NCBI RefSeq assembly: GCF_001428505.1
Contig: NZ_LMHU01000008.1
Location: 124,001 to 188,000 of the forward strand
Direction of reading: 5' to 3'
Source: Terrabacter sp. Root181
GTDB lineage: Bacteria; Actinomycetota; Actinomycetes; Actinomycetales; Dermatophilaceae
Length of the DNA stretch: 64,000 bases
Shown here: positions 7,660 to 15,099 of the stretch, one piece after another
Numbering within the stretch: position 1 is the first letter of the stretch
How the letters are laid out: each line of letters begins with the position of its first letter
Made by a program: the position numbers and the translations under genes
The notes under the pieces: model-generated
What the model was told of the DNA's origin: nothing
Database searches by the model: none
What the model saw: only the letters and a program-made list of their open reading frames with translations

Positions 7660-9297
7660 ATGGACGGGGCACTGGCAGTGAGGTCACACTCGTGGCCTGA
7701 CCGCGCCCCCGAGGCTGATGCCGTCGTCGACCTCGACCACCTGGCCGGCCTCTATCGGTCGCGAGCATCGAGTCGGATGCCGCTCCTGCAGCGAGACCTG
7801 TCGCTCCTCGAGAGGACCCTGCGCAAGCACGTCGCCGAGTCGCTGCTGGCCCATGTCGTGCCGGCGCTCGTCAGCGAGCTGCTCGAGGCCGTTGGGGACG
7901 ACCTGTCACCGGCGCAGCCCGACGAGGCGAGGTCGGACCTCGAGGCGCTGGCCGACGCGGAGCTCAGGGTGGTCGAGTCGGTCGAGCGCTGCAAGTCAGT
8001 GCTCGACGCCATCGGCCTGGAGTCGCTGGCTCGGTTGCGCTCGACCATCGAGTCGAGTGAGCTGGAGCGCTTCGCCGATCTCGGACGACCGCGACCTCCC
8101 GGCTGGGTCGACGCCGACGAGCTGACGGCGATGGAGGTCTCCACGGCGACGGGGCTCGGCACCCAGGAGGTGCGGGCTCGGCTCGACCTGGCCACCGCGG
8201 GCACGTCCGGCGCGGCCGACCTGCGCCGTCGCCTGCAGAGGGGCGCGGTCACGCTCTACCGCGCGTGCACGATCCAGAGCGAGCTCGCCGCCTTGCCGCC
8301 CGAGTGCGGGCCGGGGATCGTCGAGGCGGCGCTCCGGTCCAAGGACGATGCCCCACCGTCCCCCACGCTCTTCCGCCAGCGACTCACGCGCGCCTGCCTG
8401 GCCGCCGACCGCGAGGCCGCTGAGCGCCGGCGCGCGGCCCGGCGGCGGCGTGGTGCCCACGCCCGCATCGACCGCGACGGTCTCGGGGTGCTCACCGTCG
8501 TCAACGACGCGGACAAGATCGTCGCTGCCATGGAGCGCGCGGATGCCGTGGCCCGCGCCGCCCGGGCGCAGGGTGACCCGCGCGACCTCGACTCGCTGCG
8601 CGCCGACGTCATCACCGACACCCTGATGTTCGGCTGGCCCGAGAGCACCGACATCGGGCGCTCGGCGTCCGACGTGGCGGCGCCGGTTGATGACGTATGC
8701 CGTTCGGGCAGTGAGTGGTTCACCCGACTCGGTCGACGGCCGGCAGCGGTTGTGACCATCGTGGTGCCGTTCACGACGGCGGTCGGTCTCACCGACGCCC
8801 CGTGCGAGGTCCCGGGCCGCGGCTGGGTGACGGCCGAGCACGCCCGCCAGATCATGCTCAACGACGGCTCCGCCTGGCGACGCCTGGCTGTCGATGCCGA
8901 CACCGGCGCCGCCCTGCACCTCGAGACGCGCGCCTACCAGCCGACTCCTGCGATGCGAGCCCACGTCGAGGCCGTCGACGGGACGTGTCGTGCTCCGGGA
9001 TGCACCGTGCCGGCAGCCCGGTGCGACCTCGACCACGACACGCCGTGGCCGCACGGTCCGACCGAGGTCACCAACCTCACCAGCAAGCACCGGCCACACC
9101 ACAACCTCCACACCCACGGGCACTGGCCCGTGCGCCGTGATGGTGATCGGGTTCGCTGGCGCACCAAGGCCGGCCGCCTCTACGACACGCATCCGAAGGA
9201 CTGGCTCGATGGCGTGCGCAACGCGCCTCCGTCACGACCATCCACGAAGCCGCTCGCCGCGCGGGACTCGATCGATCCCGAACCGCCGCCCTTCTGA
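7660..9297 (+). CDS. DUF222 (13E12-type) HNH endonuclease
   Basis: This 545-residue protein of the 13E12/REP13E12 family has an N-terminal DUF222 region (about 30-400) and a C-terminal HNH nuclease (about 435-500). CRAPGCTVPAARCDLDHDTP contains the two zinc cysteines and the catalytic histidine pair, followed by NLTSKHRPHHNLHTHGHW. Related genes are multicopy in actinobacteria and several in Mycobacterium tuberculosis belong to the LexA regulon. The ATG at 7660 has no usable Shine-Dalgarno spacing but sits at the predicted transcription start of the SOS promoter. A GTG at 7678 is the alternative. Its role in DNA damage or mobile-element biology is not established. Confidence 0.88.
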   Translation: MDGALAVRSHSWPDRAPEADAVVDLDHLAGLYRSRASSRMPLLQRDLSLLERTLRKHVAESLLAHVVPALVSELLEAVGDDLSPAQPDEARSDLEALADAELRVVESVERCKSVLDAIGLESLARLRSTIESSELERFADLGRPRPPGWVDADELTAMEVSTATGLGTQEVRARLDLATAGTSGAADLRRRLQRGAVTLYRACTIQSELAALPPECGPGIVEAALRSKDDAPPSPTLFRQRLTRACLAADREAAERRRAARRRRGAHARIDRDGLGVLTVVNDADKIVAAMERADAVARAARAQGDPRDLDSLRADVITDTLMFGWPESTDIGRSASDVAAPVDDVCRSGSEWFTRLGRRPAAVVTIVVPFTTAVGLTDAPCEVPGRGWVTAEHARQIMLNDGSAWRRLAVDADTGAALHLETRAYQPTPAMRAHVEAVDGTCRAPGCTVPAARCDLDHDTPWPHGPTEVTNLTSKHRPHHNLHTHGHWPVRRDGDRVRWRTKAGRLYDTHPKDWLDGVRNAPPSRPSTKPLAARDSIDPEPPPF

Positions 9298-9345
9298 GCG
9301 TGCGGCTCAGCGCGCCGTGCTGATCGGCATTGCGCGACGGCCCGA

Positions 9346-9774
9346 TCAGGACGCGGCCGAGAGCGGCTCCGGAAGCCGGAAGACTCCGTCACCCGTCGCG
9401 AGGTAGAAGCCGAGGAGATCGACGTCATGGGTCGCACAGCGGTCGATCGCCAGCTGGTGCCAGGCCCGGTCGACGTCGTCCGGCAGGGTGCCACGCGGTC
9501 GGCCGCGACCGATGAGGACCGAGCCGTCGTTGTCGGCGACGAGCGGCAACAGCATGCTGAGCAGCTGGCCCAACCCGCTCGCGTCGGCATCCGGGGGCAC
9601 GTCGTGAAGCAGGATCGGCTGGATGCCACGATCCTCGGCGTCACAGATCACCAGGGCGACGCATCCGGTGACGCGGTCGGTGTCGCCGATGATCACGTCG
9701 ATGACGTCCGCCGCGACGCGGCGGTTGGTCAGGGGGATCTCACTGGCCCGAGGGGGCAGGTCTTCGAAGGTCAT
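9346..9774 (-). CDS. Conserved-looking protein of unknown function
   Basis: This 142-residue acidic protein has no family I can name. It has alternating hydrophobic strands and helices: DVIDVIIGDTDRVTGCVALV, then ILLHDVPPDADASGLGQLLS and a C-terminal HDVDLLGFYLATGDG. The ATG at 9774 (MTFEDLPPRASEIP) was chosen over a start at 9804 because the leader residues look antisense-like. It is convergent with the HNH gene (48 bases apart) and lies 72 bases downstream of the NERD-helicase gene, so it may be the second gene of that unit. It appears soluble, without signal peptide or membrane helix. Confidence 0.6.
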   Translation of the reverse strand: MTFEDLPPRASEIPLTNRRVAADVIDVIIGDTDRVTGCVALVICDAEDRGIQPILLHDVPPDADASGLGQLLSMLLPLVADNDGSVLIGRGRPRGTLPDDVDRAWHQLAIDRCATHDVDLLGFYLATGDGVFRLPEPLSAAS

Positions 9775-9846
9775 GCCCGCCATCGTCATCCGGACGCACG
9801 GCATCGCGTCAGAGTTGTCCCCAGCTCGCTGCCCACCTCGCAGGGG

Positions 9847-11511
9847 TCAGGTGATCCCGAGGCGGTGGGCGACCTGGTCGCCGCCGATCTCGCGGATGAA
9901 GTCGGGGTCCCCGACGACGACGAGCTCATCGGTGGCGCGCGACATGCCGACGTAGAGCATCTCGCGGGCGCGGTCGGTGTTCTTCGCGTTGACGCAGAGG
10001 ACGACCGCGCGACGCTCGAGCCCTTTGCAGCCCAGCACGTGACCGTAGAAGACGTCGTCGTTGTCCCAGAAGGACCGCCAGTAGCCGACGTGACCGTCCG
10101 CCTCCTGACGCTCGACCTGTGCCGGGTGCCGCGACCCCATCGTCAGGAGAGCGACGTGCTGCGGCTGCCATCCCTCCTCGAGAAGCAGGTCGACCTGGTC
10201 GTCGGCGCTGCCGATCGCCTCGTCCCGGCTGCAGGGTACGAAGCGGACGTCGGCGCCGGCGCCGCCACGGAGGTGCATCCGCATCGGCGCGAGCGGGCCG
10301 AAGGCGCGCGCGATCTGCTGGGTGTTGCGCAGGTTGTGGTCGAGCACGAGCGGGACGAGCGGCACCGGGGGCTGGCCGAAGCGCGCAAAGATCCGCTGGT
10401 TCTCGTCGGAGTAGACGTAGAGACCGCCCTCGTCCTCGTCGCGCAGCGCCTTCATGAGGGGGTACCACCAGTGGTCGGCGAAGTCCTGGGCCTCGTCGAC
10501 GATCACGGCGTCGAACTTCTTGCCCTCCGGTAGTGCCGCGGCGATCTCGGTCATCCGGGCGGCGAGGTCTCGCTCCCAGAAGGCGGCGTCGTTGCGGTCG
10601 TGCGAGGCCGTGTCAATGCCCCACTCGTTCGCGAGGTCCTCGAACGACCCGACAAAGGCCGGCCGGTGGTGCCGCGACACCCCGGCTAGCTGCCGCGTGA
10701 AGTACTGCGAGAGCCCGATCGAGTAGCAGACGAGCGCCACGCGCTGCGCCTTGCGATCTCCCTGACCGCGGGTCAGGTCCTTGGCCTGGGTCAGGGCGAG
10801 GATCGTCTTGCCGCTGCCGGCCCCGCCCCGGATCTCCATGCGCCTGATCAGTCTCGTCACCGACAGCAGGGTGGCCTGCTCCTGGGTGAGCCGGTCAGCG
10901 GCAGCCTCGCGCTCGTCGGCATCGCCCGTGATGTCGTGAACCGGGAAGCTGCGTCCCGTGAGGATCTCGAGGATGAGCTCGACGTCGTCCGCGTTGGGCA
11001 CGCGTTGGGAGTTCTCCTGCAGCTCGCAGACGTCGTGCAGCCGCCCGGCGAGGTCGGCGAGGTCACCACGTCCGCTGATCATCCAGCGAGGGCAGTCGGG
11101 GGTGGCGAAGTCGTCGGCGACATCCGTGAAGGGCACCACGATGGCGTGCCCCCAGCGCACCCGGCTGTGCCTGCCCTTCCATCGGGGGTCGTCCTCGACG
11201 AACGTGCGCAGGACGTACTTGCCGTCCCGGCACTGGTCGACCGGCCGTACTCGGCTGCGTCGGGTGCCACCACCAGACCACCACTGCCCCTGCTCGTCGA
11301 CCGAGACGCTGCCACCCTTGACCTCGACGACGACGATGCCGACCCGAGGCATGATGACCACGACGTCGAGCTCGTGGTCCTTCAGTGCCGAGGCGAGCCG
11401 CACGTTCGGGATCAGGACCGTGTCGTCACCCGCGGTCCGACACAGCCTCTCCCAGACCAACCGCTCAGACTCGTGCGCGAAGCGCGGCGTCTCCCCCACC
11501 ACCCTGACCAT
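9847..11511 (-). CDS. NERD nuclease-superfamily 1 helicase fusion
   Basis: The 554-residue protein joins an N-terminal NERD domain (about 5-130; HELDVVVIMPRVGIVVVEVK is the nuclease-fold D...E-x-K core) to a UvrD/Rep-type helicase. Walker A is GGAGSGKT (about residue 233), Walker B is FDAVIVDEAQDF, motif III/IV includes YSDENQRIF and DHNLRNTQQ, and motif VI is EMLYVGMSRATDELVVVGD. Such fusions are thought to process DNA and recur near defence or mobile loci; a defence role here is inference. The ATG at 11511 is used because the longer frame would run through a 19-bp palindrome. No Shine-Dalgarno is seen, so it may be leaderless. Confidence 0.82.
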   Translation of the reverse strand: MVRVVGETPRFAHESERLVWERLCRTAGDDTVLIPNVRLASALKDHELDVVVIMPRVGIVVVEVKGGSVSVDEQGQWWSGGGTRRSRVRPVDQCRDGKYVLRTFVEDDPRWKGRHSRVRWGHAIVVPFTDVADDFATPDCPRWMISGRGDLADLAGRLHDVCELQENSQRVPNADDVELILEILTGRSFPVHDITGDADEREAAADRLTQEQATLLSVTRLIRRMEIRGGAGSGKTILALTQAKDLTRGQGDRKAQRVALVCYSIGLSQYFTRQLAGVSRHHRPAFVGSFEDLANEWGIDTASHDRNDAAFWERDLAARMTEIAAALPEGKKFDAVIVDEAQDFADHWWYPLMKALRDEDEGGLYVYSDENQRIFARFGQPPVPLVPLVLDHNLRNTQQIARAFGPLAPMRMHLRGGAGADVRFVPCSRDEAIGSADDQVDLLLEEGWQPQHVALLTMGSRHPAQVERQEADGHVGYWRSFWDNDDVFYGHVLGCKGLERRAVVLCVNAKNTDRAREMLYVGMSRATDELVVVGDPDFIREIGGDQVAHRLGIT

Positions 11512-11535
11512 TCCGCGACGGTAACGGCCCGGGTG

Positions 11536-11602
11536 CCACCGAGGGCGTATGCCGCCCGGCGCGTCCCACGGAACACGGCGGGCCGGCATACGCCCTCGGT
11601 GG
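11536..11602 (-). terminator. 19-bp perfect inverted repeat downstream of the aldo/keto reductase gene
   Basis: CCACCGAGGGCGTATGCCG (11536-11554) is the exact complement of 11584-11602, with a 29-base loop. It lies 24 bases after the aldo/keto reductase stop and 25 bases before the helicase start, so it probably ends transcription of the former. Each arm carries one copy of the GTATGCCG octamer. There is no T-tract. Confidence 0.6.
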
Positions 11603-11625
11603 TCGTGCCCCCTTATGCGCGTGTG

Positions 11626-12636
11626 TCAGGCGACGCGCTGCTGCGGTGCCGTCTCCTTGGTCTTGCCCGGGTCCCTCTCGACGATGTCGCCGAGGACGTC
11701 GTCGATCTTCGTCATGAGCTCGGGCTCGAGCGTCACGCCAGCCGCCTTGACGTTCTCGGCGACCTGCTCCGGGCGCGAGGCGCCGACGAGCGCAGCGGCA
11801 ACGTTCGGGTTCTGGAGCACCCAGGCCACGGCGAGCTGCGCCATCGTCAGGCCGGCCTCGTCGGCGATCGGCTTGAGGTTCTGCACGCGGGTCAGCACGT
11901 CGTCGTTCATGAAGCGCTTGATCATGTCGGCGCCGCCCTTCTCGTCAGCGGCACGCGAGCCCTCGGGCGGCTGCTGGCCGGGCTGGTACTTGCCCGTGAG
12001 CACGCCCTGCGCGATGGGGCTCCACACGATCTGGCTCACGCCGAGCTCCTCGCACGTCGGGACGACCTCGCCCTCGATGACGCGCCACAGCATCGAGTAC
12101 TGCGGCTGGCTCGAGATGAGCTGGAAGCCGAGCTCCTTGGAGAGCGCGACGCCCTCGCGGATCTGGTCGGCGGTCCACTCGCTGACGCCGATGTAGAGCG
12201 CCTTGCCCTGACGGACGACGTCGGCGAAGGCCTGCATCGTCTCCTCGAGCGGCGTCTCGGTGTCGTAGCGATGGGCCTGGTAGAGGTCGACGTAGTCGGT
12301 CTGGAGCCGCTCGAGCGAGCCGTTGATCGACTCCAGGATGTGCTTGCGGGAGAGGCCGGTGTCGTTCTTGCCGCCGGGGCCCGTGGGCCAGTAGACCTTC
12401 GTGAAGATCTCAAGGCTCTCGCGCCGCTCTCCCTTGAGGGCGTCGCCGAGGACGCTCTCGGCCTTGGTGTTGGCGTAGACGTCGGCCGTGTCGAAGGTGC
12501 TGATGCCGGCGTCGAGTGCGGCCTGGACGCACTGGGTGGCGACGTCGTTCTCGACCTGCGACCCGTGGGTCAGCCAGTTGCCGTAGGTGATCTCGGAGAT
12601 CTTGAGTCCGCTGTTGCCGAGGTATCGGAAGTTCAT
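11626..12636 (-). CDS. Aldo/keto reductase, potassium-channel beta-subunit-like
   Basis: This 336-residue NADPH-dependent oxidoreductase forms a TIM barrel. The catalytic tetrad is visible: Asp and Tyr in FDTADVYANTKAE, Lys in IFTKVYWPTG, and His in LYQAHRYDTETP. NADP contacts lie in SQPQYSMLWR and in VGASRPEQVAEN near the C-terminus. The sequence is closest to the Kv-beta/YghZ branch that reduces aldehydes or methylglyoxal; the substrate is not determined. The ATG at 12636 (MNFRYLGNSGLKISEI) matches the usual N-terminus. It is divergent from the hexapeptide gene. Confidence 0.9.
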   Translation of the reverse strand: MNFRYLGNSGLKISEITYGNWLTHGSQVENDVATQCVQAALDAGISTFDTADVYANTKAESVLGDALKGERRESLEIFTKVYWPTGPGGKNDTGLSRKHILESINGSLERLQTDYVDLYQAHRYDTETPLEETMQAFADVVRQGKALYIGVSEWTADQIREGVALSKELGFQLISSQPQYSMLWRVIEGEVVPTCEELGVSQIVWSPIAQGVLTGKYQPGQQPPEGSRAADEKGGADMIKRFMNDDVLTRVQNLKPIADEAGLTMAQLAVAWVLQNPNVAAALVGASRPEQVAENVKAAGVTLEPELMTKIDDVLGDIVERDPGKTKETAPQQRVA

Positions 12637-12786
12637 CCGTCCACCGTATGCCGCCCCGCTGACTCCGCCAGAGGCGCCCGGTCGACTGGTGAGACGGTCC
12701 ACGACGAGTGCACGCGGAACTGTCGCGGCGGGTACGAACGTTGCTCAGTCACCGACGACCGGTCAGCCGGTTGGAGCGGAATCTTC

Positions 12787-12840
12787 ACGTTCACGTGAAC
12801 GTTGAAGCCCATGAGGAACGCGTGGACAAAGTGTCCACGC
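12787..12840. promoter_or_regulatory. Two palindromes, candidate operators
   Basis: ACGTTCACGTGAACGT (12787-12802) is a perfect 16-bp palindrome flanked by near-symmetric CTTC and TGAAG. GCGTGGACA (12820-12828) and TGTCCACGC (12832-12840) form a second perfect repeat with a 3-base centre. Both lie between the divergent aldo/keto reductase and hexapeptide genes, just before the latter's start. They look like repressor sites, although the second could also fold as an RNA hairpin near the ribosome site. No regulator gene is adjacent. Confidence 0.5.
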
Positions 12841-12861
12841 CCGACCCGGAGGGGGTGCACC

Positions 12862-13269
12862 GTGAGGCGAAGGAAGTACGAGGAGTTCGAAGAGGACAAC
12901 GGAACCGTGCTGCGCTACGCCCGTCACGACAACGGTGGCGGTTTCGTCGAGTCGCACGCCCACGTCGACCCGGCGGCCTACGTCGCCGAGAACGCCTACG
13001 TCGACCGCGGCGCGGGAGTCGGCGCTGGAGCCCGCATCGCGACGGGCGCCTGGATCGACCGCGGCGCCGTCGTCCACGCCGGCGCCAGCATCGGCACGAC
13101 CGCGCACGTCGCGGCAGGTGCCGTCATCGGACGCGACGCGCGCATCGGCGCACGTGCCAAGGTCGGCGCGAACGCCCACGTCTGGGACGGCGTCCGCGTC
13201 GACAGCGACGACGTCATCGCCGAGGGCTCCGTCGTCCGCAGCGGCTCGCAGCGCCGCCGCGCCGCCTGA
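12862..13269 (+). CDS. Hexapeptide-repeat left-handed beta-helix protein
   Basis: The 135-residue protein consists mostly of imperfect hexapeptide turns from about residue 28 to 125, for example AAYVAENAYVDRGAGVGAGA, then ARIATGAWIDRGAVVHAGAS and ARIGARAKVGANAHVWDGV. This is the fold of bacterial acyltransferases and gamma-carbonic anhydrase-like proteins. No catalytic histidine cluster or N-terminal substrate domain is evident, so enzymatic activity is doubtful; a structural or sugar-modifying role is possible. The GTG at 12862 is chosen because GGAGGGGG precedes it. An ATG at 12811 is possible but would place the start inside the palindromes. Confidence 0.7.
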   Translation: MRRRKYEEFEEDNGTVLRYARHDNGGGFVESHAHVDPAAYVAENAYVDRGAGVGAGARIATGAWIDRGAVVHAGASIGTTAHVAAGAVIGRDARIGARAKVGANAHVWDGVRVDSDDVIAEGSVVRSGSQRRRAA

Positions 13270-13348
13270 CTGCACCGGAGTCCCGACCTCGTCGTCGTGC
13301 GACAGCCCAGGCGCGACGGCGTTCACCGAAGTCTCCGAGTCCTGACCC

Positions 13349-13382
13349 GACGCGCCTCCGACGCGACTTTCGGAGGCGCGTC
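13349..13382. terminator. Bidirectional terminator between convergent genes
   Basis: GACGCGCCTCCG (13349-13360) pairs perfectly with 13371-13382 around a 10-base loop ending in TTT. It lies between the hexapeptide gene (+) and the malic enzyme gene (-), where it can serve both. Confidence 0.75.
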
Positions 13383-13403
13383 CGTCAAGGACCGAGAGGC
13401 GTT

Positions 13404-14831
13404 CTAGAACCCCGCCTTCGACTCGCCCGACGCGGAACTAGCTTCGACGCCAGCGCCGGCGGCAGCGCGTACGGCCGCAGCGACGGCTGGCGCGACGCTC
13501 GCGTCGAAGACGCTGGGGATGATGAAGCTCGCGTTGAGTTCGCCCGGCTCGACCGAGTCGGCGATGGCGCTGGCAGCGGCGACCATCATCGCGTCGGTGA
13601 TGTCGGAGACGCCCGCATCGAGGAGTCCCCGGAAGAAGCCGGGGAAGACGAGGACGTTGTTGATCTGGTTCGGGTGGTCCGAGCGGCCCGTGGCGACGAC
13701 GGCGGCGTGCTCGCTCGCGGCGATCGGGTCGACCTCGGGCACGGGGTTGGCGAGGGCGAAGACGATGGCGTCGGGAGCCATGGTCGCGATGTCGTCACCC
13801 GTCAGCAGGTCCGGAGCCGACACTCCGATGAAGACGTCCGCACCGACGAGGACCTCCTTGAGGGTGCCGCTCTGGTGACCGGTGTTCGTGTGGTCGGCGA
13901 TCCACTGGCGGAAGGGCTCCATGCCCTCGTTGCCGTTGTGGACTGCACCCGTGCGGCCGCACGCGACGATGTCACGGGCGCCCTGGGAGAGCAGTAGGCG
14001 GATGATCGCGTGGCCCGCCGCGCCCACACCGGAGACGACGATGTGCACGTCGTCGATGGACTTGTTGACGACCCTCAGGGCGTTCTTGAGCGCCGCGAGG
14101 ACGACGATCGCCGTGCCGTGCTGGTCGTCGTGGAAGACGGGGATGTCGAGCAGGCCACGAAGGCGTGCCTCGATCTCGAAACACCTTGGAGCAGAGATGT
14201 CCTCGAGGTTGATGCCGCCATAGACGGGGGCGATGGCGCGCACGATCTCGACGATCGCGTCGGGGTCCTGGGTGTCGAGGCAGACCGGCCAGGCGTCGAC
14301 TCCCCCGAACTGCTTGAAGAGCGCGGCCTTGCCCTCCATGACGGGAAGGGCTGCGAGCGGGCCGATGTTGCCCAGGCCCAGCACCGCCGACCCGTCGGTC
14401 ACGACAGCGACGGTGTTGCGCTTGATCGTCAGGCGGCGAGCGTCCTCGGGATGCTCGACGATGGCCTGGCAGATGCGGGCGACACCCGGCGTGTAGGCGC
14501 GCGAGAGGTCGTCGCGGTGCTTGAGCGGCACCTTGGGGTTCACCTCGATCTTGCCGCCGAGGTGGAGCAGGAACGTCTGGTCGCTGACCTTGCGCACGAC
14601 CGCGCCCGGGATCGCGGAGATCGCCTCGGTGATGAGGTGCCCGTGGGCCTCGTCCTTGGTGTCGCACGTGACGTCGACGACGAGCCGGTCGGTGCGGCTC
14701 TCTGCGACGTCGAGCGCCGTGAGTGCTCCCCCGGTGGACGAGACGGCGGTGGTGAGGGCCGAGGTCGCGTTGGCGGCGGCCGGCACCTCGACCCGGACGG
14801 TGATCGAGTACCCAGGACTCGGGATGGCCAT
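13404..14831 (-). CDS. NAD(P)-dependent malic enzyme with N-terminal ACT domain
   Basis: The 475-residue enzyme oxidatively decarboxylates malate to pyruvate, linking the citric acid cycle to pyruvate. An ACT-like regulatory domain (about 5-85; YSITVRVEVPAAANATSALT) precedes the catalytic part. DDLSRAYTPGVARICQA and KRNTVAVVTDGSAVLGLGN are signature motifs, FHDDQHGTAIV contains metal ligands, and VVSGVGAAGHAIIRLL is the dinucleotide-binding loop. ACT-containing short malic enzymes are usually NAD-preferring. The ATG at 14831 has GAGAGGA upstream and begins MAIPSPGYSITVRVE; a longer frame to 14885 lacks support. It is divergent from copA. Confidence 0.9.
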   Translation of the reverse strand: MAIPSPGYSITVRVEVPAAANATSALTTAVSSTGGALTALDVAESRTDRLVVDVTCDTKDEAHGHLITEAISAIPGAVVRKVSDQTFLLHLGGKIEVNPKVPLKHRDDLSRAYTPGVARICQAIVEHPEDARRLTIKRNTVAVVTDGSAVLGLGNIGPLAALPVMEGKAALFKQFGGVDAWPVCLDTQDPDAIVEIVRAIAPVYGGINLEDISAPRCFEIEARLRGLLDIPVFHDDQHGTAIVVLAALKNALRVVNKSIDDVHIVVSGVGAAGHAIIRLLLSQGARDIVACGRTGAVHNGNEGMEPFRQWIADHTNTGHQSGTLKEVLVGADVFIGVSAPDLLTGDDIATMAPDAIVFALANPVPEVDPIAASEHAAVVATGRSDHPNQINNVLVFPGFFRGLLDAGVSDITDAMMVAAASAIADSVEPGELNASFIIPSVFDASVAPAVAAAVRAAAGAGVEASSASGESKAGF

Positions 14832-15065
14832 GACAGTCCTCTCGCGCAGAGCATCGTTTGCCCGACGAGCCCATCCTCTACCCACAGCCCACCCGGGTAT
14901 GTCACTACGGAGACGCCACGCCCAGCAGGGGCGTCATGGCCTCCGGGCCCGGTAGGAGACTCGACCGTCGCAGGCTCCCCATGTCTGGCTCGTGTCGCAG
15001 CCGCGATACCCCGGCGGTCCAGGCAGGGACGCGACCCACGGGCGCGTGGCAGCTCACCGGTCCCC

Positions 15066-15093
15066 TTGCGCACATACCCCATGGGGGTATGCT
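15066..15093 (+). promoter_or_regulatory. CsoR-type operator and promoter of copA
   Basis: CATACCCC (15073-15080) and GGGGTATG (15084-15091) form a perfect inverted repeat separated by ATG, the shape of the C/G-tract operators bound by copper sensors of the CsoR family. It lies between a -35-like TTGCGC (15066-15071) and a -10-like TATGCT (15088-15093), spaced 16 bases, so the repressor would occlude the promoter. Transcription would start at or next to the ATG at 15100. No csoR gene is in the window. Confidence 0.75.
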
Positions 15094-15099
15094 GAAGGC

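Noticed and set aside
14881-14905. Second copper operator near ACCCGGGTATG
   Set aside because: Only a half-site; the symmetric arm is absent.
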